A stretch of DNA of 52,712 bases, from positions 1 to 52,712 of the forward strand of contig MU616704.1 in assembly GCA_025201705.1 (NCBI GenBank). The letters run 5' to 3'. How positions within the stretch are numbered: the first letter of the stretch is position 1; each line of letters begins with the position of its first letter. Position numbers and translations under genes: made by a program. Shown piece by piece: positions 32,520 to 42,129 of the stretch. This DNA is from Dissophora ornata. Its lineage: Eukaryota; Mortierellomycota; Mortierellomycetes; Mortierellales; Mortierellaceae. The notes under the pieces were generated by a model that worked only from the letters and a program-made list of their open reading frames with translations, was not told the origin of the DNA and made no database searches.

Positions 32520-35500
32520 ATGACCAGCCAAGGCCACCCACCCTATGCCTACCTCTCGGGCACGCAGGGTCAGCAACAGTCCACGCCCCCTCGGCCATCC
32601 TCGTCCACATCCTCGCCCTATGAGGCTCAGGGAAACCACCTGGTACTGCAGCTTGCATCTCTACAGTTGCACCAGAGCCTGGTCCCTGAACGAGAAACGT
32701 CAGCAATGGCACAATGTGATCTAGTATTAATCATCCCTGGTGTCACTGCCTGCCTGTTTGTTTTTTTGTTTGTAGATCGTTGGCAAATGCATGTACTGCA
32801 AGAGGTGAGAGCCAAGCTCAGGTTTGGCCATGACCCTTGCCCCCCTATGTATGACGACCCGATGCTAACCTGACTCTGTACCCTTTTCAGCCAGCTCTGT
32901 TACCCGCATTGGGTCAAGGTCTTCAAATGCGTAACCTGCGACACCGTCAATGACTTGATTCCTACTTTCGGTGTTGGTATGCTTGGCTCAGTGAACCCAG
33001 AATATCAGGAATGGCAGACACAAACTCAGACTGGCGAATGGATATTACAGTCTTGGCATCACTTCTGAGCAGGCCGCTGGACGCGACAGTCCCCACAGCC
33101 CTGTTAGTCTGGTGACTCCAGGAATAACGCAGAACAGCCAGCACCTTCACCCCCTTCGACCCGCGGCTGTGCTCCATCATGCCTCGAAATTGTTGACTGA
33201 CCATGTCGATGGCGTTGTTTTTCCAACACCATTTTTGCTCCACTCTCTGATAGTCCCTCAGGAGCCTCTTACTTTGCTGCAGATCGAGAAGGAGGTCGAA
33301 CTGGCCAAGGCTAGGCAGGGAGAAAAGGGAGGAGAGATGGATTACAGCAATCTAGAGGCGCTCTTGCGGGAAAAACTGAAAAAGTTTGCCGCATTCAATG
33401 CCAGCTTTAGCAGCGTAAATATTTCGGGGAATTACTGTCTGAACAAAGGACCTGTTGTTGCTGTTGTTGGAGATGCTTGGAACCTCATTTTCCTGTTGTC
33501 TTTCTTTTTCTCTTTCTGTATCTGGATGTTGGCCTGTCTGTGCACATCCCTTGTCTCTTCTTGCAACATTGCTGTGTTGATAGGGACGTCCGATCACCTA
33601 TGAACACTGCGGAGTGAATCTTGATGAGGCTAGGAAGGCTTTCGCGATGTTGGTTGCTATGGTATGTTGTTGCAATCATAGCAGCGTATGGTCACCATCC
33701 CAAACGCTCTTATCCTCTTCGTTTATTAACAATAACTGGTGCTTCCTGTAGCCCAACCCGATAGCGCTGGCCGTCATGACGTCCGTCGAGGCGATTCTGA
33801 AGCGACCTGGAAAGTATGTCACACTTCGATTTTACATCTTAGTACTCTCGGGTGGTGATAGGTTTGAATCCTAACTTGACGACAACAATCTTATTTCTTG
33901 CGTTTAGGGAAATCAAAGAAAAAGAGGACCTCAAGTTTATCATGCTGATGTTTGAGGTATGGGCTTGCTTCAGCGATGTTCATGTCTTTGTAGAGTTTGC
34001 TACGCATGTTGCTCCACGGACCTAACGGATTATTGGACATTCAAAATTAGTGCCCATGGCTCTCGAGACACAGGACCCCACAGGAATCCGATTACCATCA
34101 TAATATTACGAAGCGACTTTTCACGATTGTCAGCAATCTACCGAGCGAGCTTCACAGATATCTCTCGAACTGGTTCGCAAAGTAAGCTGGCTGGGATAGA
34201 GGGATAGACAATCCCTTGAGGTATTCCTATTCTGAGTACGCGTACTCATTTCTAATCATTCACGATGAAATGTTATTAGCTGTATGACAACCAAAACCTT
34301 CCACCACAGAATCAATTTCGTCAACAAATTCATTACGCAGAGGCTCTCGAACCAGCAAAAATCGTCCGACCGCAACCAGCACACCATCTATCAGAGTGAC
34401 GCAAGGATCCAGGCTGCTGCGAGAGTTATGCACCTCTTTTTCAAGGCGAATCAGCCGAATGAGAAGGACCTGCTCGATGCAACAGGCAAGAGCCGACTTA
34501 TCCAGGACATGGTGATTGTCCCAAATGCACGGGACGCTGCGACAAAATCACAAAAGGTCTCCGTTGACGAATATTATAACATGATTGTTGATCTCATTGA
34601 TCTCCCTGCTGACTTTTGTGCGTGGGAATCCCGATCTGTGTAAGTGCCTCACGAGTGCGACCTCTTTCACTCTAGTCGATGTTTTTTTCTAGCTGGCGTC
34701 ATTAACAATATCTTCCCCACCATTTCATTTCAGGATGTTTACCTTCTGTCAATATCCTTTTTTGATATCGATGGGAGCAAAAATGCAAATCATGGCATGG
34801 GATGCGAAGCGGCGGATGGAGATTAAGATGCAGAAGACGATTGAAAATCTGCTTAAGGAGAAACGACTTCGCGCGGCTGAAATCGGAGGCGAAACCAGCG
34901 GGGTTGCGCTTTTGACGCAAGCAGAACTTCAACAGGCACCTCTACTGATTCTCCGGGTTCATCGCAGCAATCTGATCGAGGAATCCTTGACACAGGTACA
35001 TCATTGCCGCTTTCTATTTTCCGATAGTTACACAGATCATGGAGGGTTTTAAGCTAACCATGCACATATCGTCGCGATTGGTGGTTAGTTGTCCCAAAAT
35101 GAAATGGATCTCGATAAGTCATTACGTATCGAGTTTATCGGCGAGGACGGTGTTGACGCAGGAGGACTGCGGAAAGAGTGGTTCCTGCTGCTTGTTCGAC
35201 AACTTTTTGATCCACAGTATGGTAGGTCCAATGTGCTACGACCAGGAATCTATTTCGTTAGGTCACTCATTGATAGCGGCCGCTAATAAGCATTGGTCAT
35301 ACAGGCATGTTTGTCTACGACGATGAGTCTTCACACTGCTGGTTCAATCCAGCATCGTTTGAGTCCCTTGACCAATTCTACCTGGTTGGAGTCGTCATCG
35401 GTCTCGCCATCTACAATTCTACAATTCTTGACCTTCCCCTTCCTTTGGCTGGATACAAGAAGTTGCTAAACACGCCAGTTGCCCTTGAGGACTTGGCAGC

Positions 35501-36498
35501 GTTCCGTCCAGTAAGTGAAGGATTAATAATAGAAAAGTCCTTTCTTAGCAAGATGGCCGAAAGCCCGATTATATTTACCGACTTGGCACACCACTCTACA
35601 CTCTGCATTAATATTAGGACTTGGCAAAGGGATTCAACCAACTTTTGGACTACGATGGAGATGACGTCGAGGATGTTTTTTGCCTCAACTTTGTCGGCGC
35701 GTACGAGGCATATGGCGAGAACATAGAGGTTCCACTGATACCCAATGGCAAGGATATTCCTGTCACCAACCTTAACAAGAGAGAATACGTGGAGCGTTAC
35801 GCCAACTTTGTCATGAACAGCAGTATTTCAGATGTAAGACTTCTATTTTTGTTTCTTGGAAGCGCATACAGCTCGAGATCTATTTGTTTCCTTTTATAAC
35901 GTCGTTTGACTAATGATCATATGTCTGTCTTTGAACGTTACGTAGCAATTCGAATCCTTCCGTCGCGGGTTTTACCTGTTTTGCGGCGGACATGCCCTTT
36001 CACTCTTCAGACCCGAGGAGATTGAATTCTTGGTCAGGGGAAGCGCGGAGCCACTAGACATTGACCAACTGAGATCTGTTACGGTCTATGAAGGCTTCAA
36101 CGATGACCACGAGGTCATCAGGTAAACCAATTAGTTTCCTGACATGGAACTTGCACCCCTTTCCGGGAAACGAAGTGTTGTTAGTATGCATGAGGATTTT
36201 AACACCCGACACGTTTGTTCTTCTTTTCAGAAACTTTTGGTCGATTTTCAAAGACTTTGAGGACAAGAATCAGAGGCGACTGTTACAGTTCATTACTGCA
36301 TCGGACCGATACCCGGCAACGGGCATCGCGAACCTTACCTTTAAGATCACATGCATGGGCAGCCACGATTCAAATCGGTATCCGACGACGCACACCTGCT
36401 TCAATCAACTGTGCTTGTACAACTACAAGGGTCGGGAGAAGCTGAAGAACATGCTGATGCGGGCAATGAATGAATCGGAGGGCTTTGGCGTCAAATAA
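32520..36498 (+). CDS. HUL4: HECT E3 ubiquitin-protein ligase, HUL4-like, with N-terminal zinc ribbon
   Basis: Accepts ubiquitin from an E2 on its HECT cysteine and passes it to substrates. The N-terminus (ATG 32520) is Pro/Ser/Gln-rich. Short exons 32776-32804 and 32891-~32970 encode a four-cysteine ribbon, GKCMYC...[13 protein letters not shown], typical of fungal Hul4. Later exons that fit in frame are 33584-33661, 33752-33813, 33908-33956, 34051-34181, 34280-34639, 34734-34995, 35089-35221, 35305-35510, 35618-35833, 35946-36121 and 36231-36498. Motifs are [61 protein letters not shown] and [10 protein letters not shown]. The catalytic Cys is in [14 protein letters not shown] (codon 36397-36399). 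The donor of exon 1 and the splice around 32970-33122 are uncertain: the frame of the region 33003-33120 cannot be reached from exon 3 by a phase-matched GT donor, whereas an acceptor at 33121 can. Confidence 0.87.
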
Positions 36499-37227
36499 CG
36501 CCATGCATACAAGGAAAAAAATGAACAATACACCATTACTGAGAACAAATACAAAAAATGAATGACAGAGCATGATGTAGCGCGACAATTCTGTTGGATA
36601 GTTGTTGTAAAAGTTGTTGTTTTTGTTGCTTTCCTGTTTTTCGTTGTTTCTGTTGTTTTGTTCATTTCCAAACCACAAGCTTCGCAGTTTTTTTTATGAC
36701 CCTCTCATTCTCATGTGCAACAATGACGAAACGATCGGGATCATAGAGAGCAGAGTAGGCCAACTAGATTCGTGAGTCTCGGCAACCTGAAAATAAATGA
36801 CGTTCCCAATGTTCTGTATCCCGGCGCGAATGCATGTGCATAAAATACGGACTGCAGATATTACCAGGAATATTCACGCATTTGGTATGGAGTGCATGGA
36901 AATATTATGCATGCAGGATGAGAGTCCACCGCCGAGCGCCTTTCAAGTGGCAACGTTTCTTCTCTCACGCCTGGTCAAGATGCACTTTCACGTTTTCATT
37001 CCTAGTTCTTCCTGTCTTACTGTGCAGCCTAAGTTGTCTGTTCGGAAGATGGTCAAGAAGAAAGGGCGTACAATATATCCCACAAATCGGACATCGAGGA
37101 GATTAGGGGTTTCTCTTCTCATCAGTATAAACATAAGATATTTCCATCTGATTCCACTTTTCATCATCTTCTCCATCATCCCGACTTCAAGAACAGTAGT
37201 ACCCTTCACAGCCCACAGCCTTCCACC
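36499..37227. other. Intergenic; upstream region of a small secreted protein gene
   Basis: No gene is recognised. TTG/TTT-rich sequence around 36600-36665 is probably HUL4 3' flank. A TATA-like TATAA at 37126-37130 is about 100 bp before the ATG at 37228 and is followed by a C/T-rich leader. Confidence 0.5.
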
Positions 37228-37575
37228 ATGATTGCCGCCAAGGTCTTCCAGTCCCTGCTCTTCCTCGCCGCTGTGCTTGTCGCTCTCAGCTCCGTCGTCG
37301 AGGCCATTCCTACGAACATGGAAAAAGGTGAGTGCAACGTGGGTCAAACACGATTCGCATTGTATAGAGATAAAGACAAACCCCACCCGGAACTGACGCG
37401 TAATCCACGCGGTTTTTTGCTTGCTACGACTTTTCACGCTGCTCAACGTTACATAGACGGCTGCATTAATTGCTTCGCGCCCCCCAGGTGCCCTCCCTGC
37501 CCCACCAACACCGAGTGCGTCATCATCCCGGCTACTTGCCACGACTGCGGTTCAGGCTACTGTCAGCAGCTTTAA
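37228..37575 (+). CDS. Small secreted cysteine-rich protein
   Basis: Begins with a clear signal peptide (MIAAKVFQSLLFLAAVLVAL, cleavage near VEA-IP, about residue 26). Read straight through it is 115 aa. However, the middle is non-conserved in character, and a donor/acceptor pair can remove it. GTGCAACG after codon position 2 of Glu-34 and CCCCCAG before TGCCC would give a protein of ~63 aa that keeps CPPCPTNTEC, PATCHDCGSGYC and the C-terminal QQL. A stronger-looking donor GTGAGT four bases earlier puts the tail out of frame. The compact form has seven cysteines in about 37 mature residues, a common pattern for fungal secreted peptides. Function is unknown; I do not call it an effector. Confidence 0.6.
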   Translation: MIAAKVFQSLLFLAAVLVALSSVVEAIPTNMEKGECNVGQTRFALYRDKDKPHPELTRNPRGFLLATTFHAAQRYIDGCINCFAPPRCPPCPTNTECVIIPATCHDCGSGYCQQL

Positions 37576-38055
37576 AAAAACGCGTGGAACCCAAGCAGGA
37601 GCAAGAAACGAGCATGAGTGACGGGGGTCGATATTAGTTTTTAGTCGCTCTCCCCACACACCCAGACAAGGCGGTGATACGCGATGAAGAGCAATCTTTT
37701 AAACAAAATAAAAATGCAAGTTGAGCTGCGAATAATGGTTGCACCAGAACCTTGGTTGCGTAGAACACATTTTTGCTCCGGAGGCGTAACTCGTCTTTAT
37801 ACATTACCAGGATTCGAAGATTTAAAGACTATAGCATGACCTTAAGCCAGGGGCTATGTCGTCCTCCTTATTCCACCTTCCACAACCCACAGCATTCCAC
37901 AGAAACAACGATAGTATTAAGCGCAGAACATCAATTGTCGCCAAGCTGTGGCTGCAAATCATATTTATTGCATAGCAGAACTTATGCGCTGTGCAGAATT
38001 GTTGTGTACAACAAGAAGTCGTCTCCCCTCTTGTGCGCGCCCTTGTGTTCCTCTT
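37576..38055. other. Intergenic between two convergent genes
   Basis: Convergent spacer of about 480 bp between the secreted peptide (plus) and the FMN-binding-fold protein (minus). I see nothing definite in it apart from A-rich runs near 37700-37712. Confidence 0.5.
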
Positions 38056-38931
38056 TTATCGACGACCCCTATTTACCAACACAGACAATCCAGCACCAAT
38101 GGCGATTCCAACCGAAAGAATCGTGACATTCGTTCTTCCCGTTCCAGATTTGAACCACGCCTTGACACTTTCCGCCGTCGTACGGTGATCACCAATAGCC
38201 CAATCCGGCAACTCTACCGGCCCAGGACCTCGATTTTTCCCGACCCACTCCTCTCCTAACCACTCATGCCTCATTCCCGGAAGGCCATCAAGACTGTACT
38301 TGTTCTTTTCCAGCCAGTATTCCTTTACCCCCGCTTCGTCCTTCTTGGCCCAAAAGTTTACCAACGTCGGTCTTGGCCCTTTAAAATCAAAGAACGGGAC
38401 TGCGTATCCGCAGCTGGTTCCGACTTTGCGAACGTCGACCATGATAATGGCTCGTTTGCCCTTGGCTTTGTAGAGCTCAGACCCTGCGTAGTGATCCTCT
38501 AGAATCTGGTTGAATTCCGAGGAGCCGACGCGGATGACTCTGCCGGTTCCGATGAGTCGCATGATACGGGGACCGCCATCGAAAGCGGCGAGCATGACAG
38601 TGATGCGACCATTCTCTTCAAGATGGCTTTGAGTCTCAATACCCGACCCTAAATTTTGAAGGAATAGAGAGGATGAGAAAATGACCTCTTTTTACCTACA
38701 ACCTGCTGCGCCGTGGATAAACTTTTTTTTTTGAAAGTTCAGTGATTACTTGCCTGATAGCTCCAGGTAACAGACCTGGTTGGAGCCGAGCACGCGTAGG
38801 CAGTCGTGGCCCTTGGGAGAGACATTGACGCAACCACGTCCGTCCAGAGGAGCGGATGCGACAAAGAAGATCTTTTGTTTCTGGATCCACTTTGTATGCT
38901 CCTCACCAATCTCTTCGAACCATTGACCCAT
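38056..38931 (-). CDS. Pyridoxamine 5'-phosphate oxidase-fold (split-barrel flavin-binding) protein with C-terminal membrane segment
   Basis: Exons 38931-38754 and 38648-38056 total 771 nt (256 aa). The sequence GQWFEEIGEEHTKWIQKQK, then FFVASAPLDGRGCVNVSPKG, followed by YLELSGSGIETQSHLEENGR and ITVMLAAFDG, is the signature of the fungal PNPOx-like family. This is a split barrel that binds FMN or a related flavin, with substrate generally undefined. The predicted intron uses a GC donor (CAG/GCAAGT), because only that boundary yields the conserved LSGSGIET. The last ~22 residues (VTILSVGIAIGAGLSVLV then NRGRR) form one hydrophobic helix with a basic end, which looks like a tail anchor. Soluble family members lack this, so it would place the domain on the cytosolic face of a membrane. 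That localisation is inference. Confidence 0.85.
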
Positions 38932-39906
38932 TTTTCTCAATTGTTATCTTGTGGGGGAGATTTTTGTGTAATAGTGAAGGCGATGTTTTGCAAGAAATAG
39001 CCACTGAAGAAGCGATTCTCGAGGAAAACGTGCTGGTGGGTGGAGAAATAGAAGTAATGGATGGATGGATGGGGGAATAGGGGTAGGAAACAAGAGAGAA
39101 TAGGGAGATGTCCCTCTGGTTATCTGGGAACAAAATATCGGTTCTCACGGTCCCTCACGTGATGTCAGTCTGGATGACTCTGTTGCATGCAGATGAGTAC
39201 AATGAACGGTATTCAGCCTGAGCATCGACATCCCAGCGTCCTAATCTGCGAGAAAAAGGGTTGGTGATTTACATCAAGATAAGCCCTGCTCTACGATCGA
39301 TCTTGAATAAAAACCCGCATGGCGTCCAGACCTTGGCGAGTCAAGCCTCCAGGTATGCTCATCATCTGTTGTTCCTCTCGAGTCCCAGCAGTAAGGTAAA
39401 AAAAAGTATTAATACATGCTCTCCACATTCCCGCGTTATTTCCTTTCGCCACCTCTGCAAGAGTAGTAACCCCTCCCCCTTTAGGTTTTCGAGGAAAGCA
39501 ACACATGCAAAAAAGAGTGTTACGCGACAAATCCTCTTGATAGTTTCACAAAGTCGACCGTGGTCGACGCGATATACTGCCGTAACGTATGCACGCTTCA
39601 AAGACGCCAGAAGACGGAGGAAGAGAGAAGCGCGCGACGCGGGGGAAAAGAAAAAAGAGAAAAAGGAGAGCTAGTGCTTTGCGAAAGCGCGGCAGAAGAT
39701 ATCCCCATCCTGAACCTCGCAAGCCAAAAAAAAAAAAAGAAAAAAAAGTCGCGAATCGCGAAATATAATCTAAACCGACGACCGACTGGACCTTTTTATA
39801 GATTAGAGACATTCCATGCGGATCTACGGATAATATTCTGCGAATATGCAAGAAGCGCAGGTGGAGGGGAAAAAAAAAAGAGAGCCTCTCTGGTGTGGGT
39901 AATAAT

Positions 39907-40217
39907 GGTCAGGAACAGAGAGAAGGAGACTCGGCGATGCATTGCGACCTTGGTCGGCGGTGCTAAGACTTGCTGATTTTGTGGCATGGTGGCGGTGTTG
40001 GCTTCACCACAAATGGTTAGGACAGGGGGGAAGGAAACTTGGCGATGCATTGCGACCTTGGTCGGCGGTGCTAAGACTTGCTGGTTATGTGGCATGGCGG
40101 CAATGTTCCACAAATGGTCAGGAACAGAGAGAAGGAGACTTGGCGATGCATTGTGACCTTGGTCGGCGGCTAAGACTTGCTGGTTATGTGGCATGGCGGG
40201 GGTGTTGACTTCTCCAC
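39907..40217. repeat. Three tandem copies of a ~105-bp unit
   Basis: Units start at 39907, 40015 and 40116 with the word GGTCAGGAACAGAGAGAAGG (unit 2 diverges there). Each contains the near-invariant core GGCGATGCATTG, then GACCTTGGTCGGCGG, then CTAAGACTTGCTG and TGTGGCATGG. The unit lengths are 108, 101 and about 102-105 bp. Copies differ by scattered substitutions and small indels, so the array is not very recent. No coding capacity or transposon end is evident. Confidence 0.9.
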
Positions 40218-40874
40218 ACTCTGAGACCATCCACGCAGATGTCGTCTTGATGTGAACACCGCTCGAGCTAATCTACACAACTGGTATTTGGAAGGATTCT
40301 TGTGGAGGAATCCAGGCCGGATCCGATCTGGGACAAAATGCAACCTATTTTTTCGTCTCTATCGTCCAGTCGCACAGGATTCGACACATTCCATTGGACT
40401 TGTGCGCTTGACTGTTGAATGGTTGCGCAGGTATGACCGGGACTAGCAAGTGACAGACGCCCATCTATTTCTGTTCGATTTCTGCGATTCGATCACCACG
40501 TCGTGTTGCGTGGCTGGCTAGCGCAGTCGTCGTGCGCTGCATTATTATTAAGTAAAGTAAAACAAGAATGCTGCTTGTCGCAGTCTCACAGTGCTTAATT
40601 CCCTCCCGCCCTGTCAATTTTGTCGCTCTATCTAGGTTCTCGTTCACACCATTCAAGCCCGTCATCCTACGAAAAGCAGACTGAGAAAAAAGACCCTATA
40701 CCCTGGACTCAGGGTAGTTATGCGACCCCCCATTCGTAGGAAATCTCGCGCCCACGGAACAGAGTCTAAAATAGCACGATAATGAATCAACGACCCTATT
40801 CCGGTAGAGCAGCCGAGAGAGAAAAGCGGCCCCGTTACCAGCCCATCCCTTTGTCATATCTGTCTGTCAACGAG

Positions 40875-40880
40875 TATAAA
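40875..40880 (+). promoter_or_regulatory. TATA-like element of the ferritin-like gene
   Basis: TATAAA in the context GAGTATAAAGAG lies about 145 bp before the ATG at 41025. It is followed by a long C/T-rich leader, typical of strongly expressed fungal genes. Confidence 0.5.
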
Positions 40881-41024
40881 GAGTAAGCGATTGCCCGCCA
40901 TTTTCTCTGATCTACAATCAATTTCTTCACACTCTCAGCTCAAGCAACTCCTCCTCTACGCGCCTTCTTCCCGCTCCTCGCCACTCACTTCCCACTCTTC
41001 ACCTAAACTAAAACCTCGAACAAC

Positions 41025-41894
41025 ATGCGTTTCTCCACCATCGCCTGTGCCATTACCGCCGTCGCTGCTGTCGTCACAGCTGCCCCTACCCCCATGCCCC
41101 CCAAGGCTACCAGCATCTTGAACTACGCCCTGACGCTCGAGCATCTCGAGTCCGAGTTCTACAAAGAGGGTCTTGCAAAGTTCGGTCACCGCGCCTTCAT
41201 CGATGCCGGTTTCAGTGCCGAGGTCCGTGACCGCATCGTCCACATTGGCGAACATGAAAACGTCCATGTTTCGACCTTGACCTCAGTCATCACCTCCTTG
41301 AAAGGCACCCCAGTCCCTGCCTGCACCTACAACTTCCCCTTGGACAACGTGAACCAGTTCTTGGCCGTTGCTCAGGCTCTGGAGAACACAGGTGTGTCTG
41401 CCTATCTCGGCGCTGCAGCTGGTCTCAGCGGCGATCTCTTGACGGCTGCCGGCACGATCGTGACAGTCGAGGCCCGCCACGTCTCATACTTGAGCGAAAT
41501 CTGGGGCGAATCCGGATTACCTTACTCGTTCGACACACCCTTGAGCCCCCAGCAAGTCGTGACGATGGCCACGACCCTCATCACAGAGTGCCCATACGAT
41601 CTCGGTGTCACACCCTTCAACCACCTGACCGCCACTTTGCCCCAAGCTGGCTCGAAAATGGTCGGTACCACCTTCACTGGTAAGGGTTCTGGCGACTTTG
41701 ACAACACCTACTGCCAGTTCTTGTACGGAAACATGAACTCGATTTCTGTTCGCAAGGACTGCACCCTCCCAGAAGATGCCGTCGGTTACGTCTACGTCCT
41801 CGTCACAGACTCCATGACCCCAGTCACCTTGACTAGTCAAAGCAACATCTTGGCTGGCCCTACTTTGCTCTTCAATGGTGATCACACCCACTAA
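41025..41894 (+). CDS. Secreted ferritin-like domain protein (Rds1/desiccation-related type)
   Basis: Intronless, 289 aa. The signal peptide spans about residues 1-19 (MRFSTIACAITAVAAVVTAA). A four-helix ferritin-like bundle follows, with candidate metal ligands spaced as expected: Glu in LTLEHLESEFYKEGL, an ExxH in GEHENVH, Glu in QALENTGVSAYLGAA, and a second ExxH in VEARH. The C-terminal ~100 residues are a Cys-containing beta-rich extension. The family is known from stress-, sporulation- and desiccation-induced fungal proteins, but the reaction is not established. Lack of introns among intron-rich neighbours, C-ending codon preference and a C/T-rich leader all suggest high expression. Confidence 0.88.
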   Translation: MRFSTIACAITAVAAVVTAAPTPMPPKATSILNYALTLEHLESEFYKEGLAKFGHRAFIDAGFSAEVRDRIVHIGEHENVHVSTLTSVITSLKGTPVPACTYNFPLDNVNQFLAVAQALENTGVSAYLGAAAGLSGDLLTAAGTIVTVEARHVSYLSEIWGESGLPYSFDTPLSPQQVVTMATTLITECPYDLGVTPFNHLTATLPQAGSKMVGTTFTGKGSGDFDNTYCQFLYGNMNSISVRKDCTLPEDAVGYVYVLVTDSMTPVTLTSQSNILAGPTLLFNGDHTH

Positions 41895-42129
41895 AGATCA
41901 GCGGAAGAAAGAAACGTCGTGCCTACCAAACCAGTACATATTTCCTATATAATACAAATTCTACAAATAAAGCGCGAGTTCACATGCATCATGGAACTCT
42001 CTCAAACCTATCAAGCGTTCTTTCTTAATGACTTCCAATATTGCAAGTCGCAAAAATCAAGAAGCAGCTTAAAGGAATGTATGACTTTATTACATAATGA
42101 GGGCAATGCTGGAATGATGTTTTTGTATT

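Larger units (their letters stand above)
38932..41024. other. Intergenic region with a tandem repeat
   Basis: About 2.1 kb with no gene I can support. It contains A-rich tracts near 39726-39748, the three-copy ~105-bp repeat at 39907-40217, and at its right end the promoter and C/T-rich leader of the ferritin-like gene. Confidence 0.55.

Noticed and set aside
32776..32970. AZUL-type zinc finger as in UBE3A
   Set aside because: The spacing (CxxC then ~15 residues then CxxC followed by DTVNDL) fits the fungal Hul4 ribbon and not the AZUL cysteine pattern.
33860..33880. GGTTTGAATCC resembling a tRNA B box
   Set aside because: It lies inside a HUL4 intron without an A box or cloverleaf around it.
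39907..40217. CRISPR array
   Set aside because: Units are ~105 bp with no repeat/spacer alternation, and the genome is eukaryotic.
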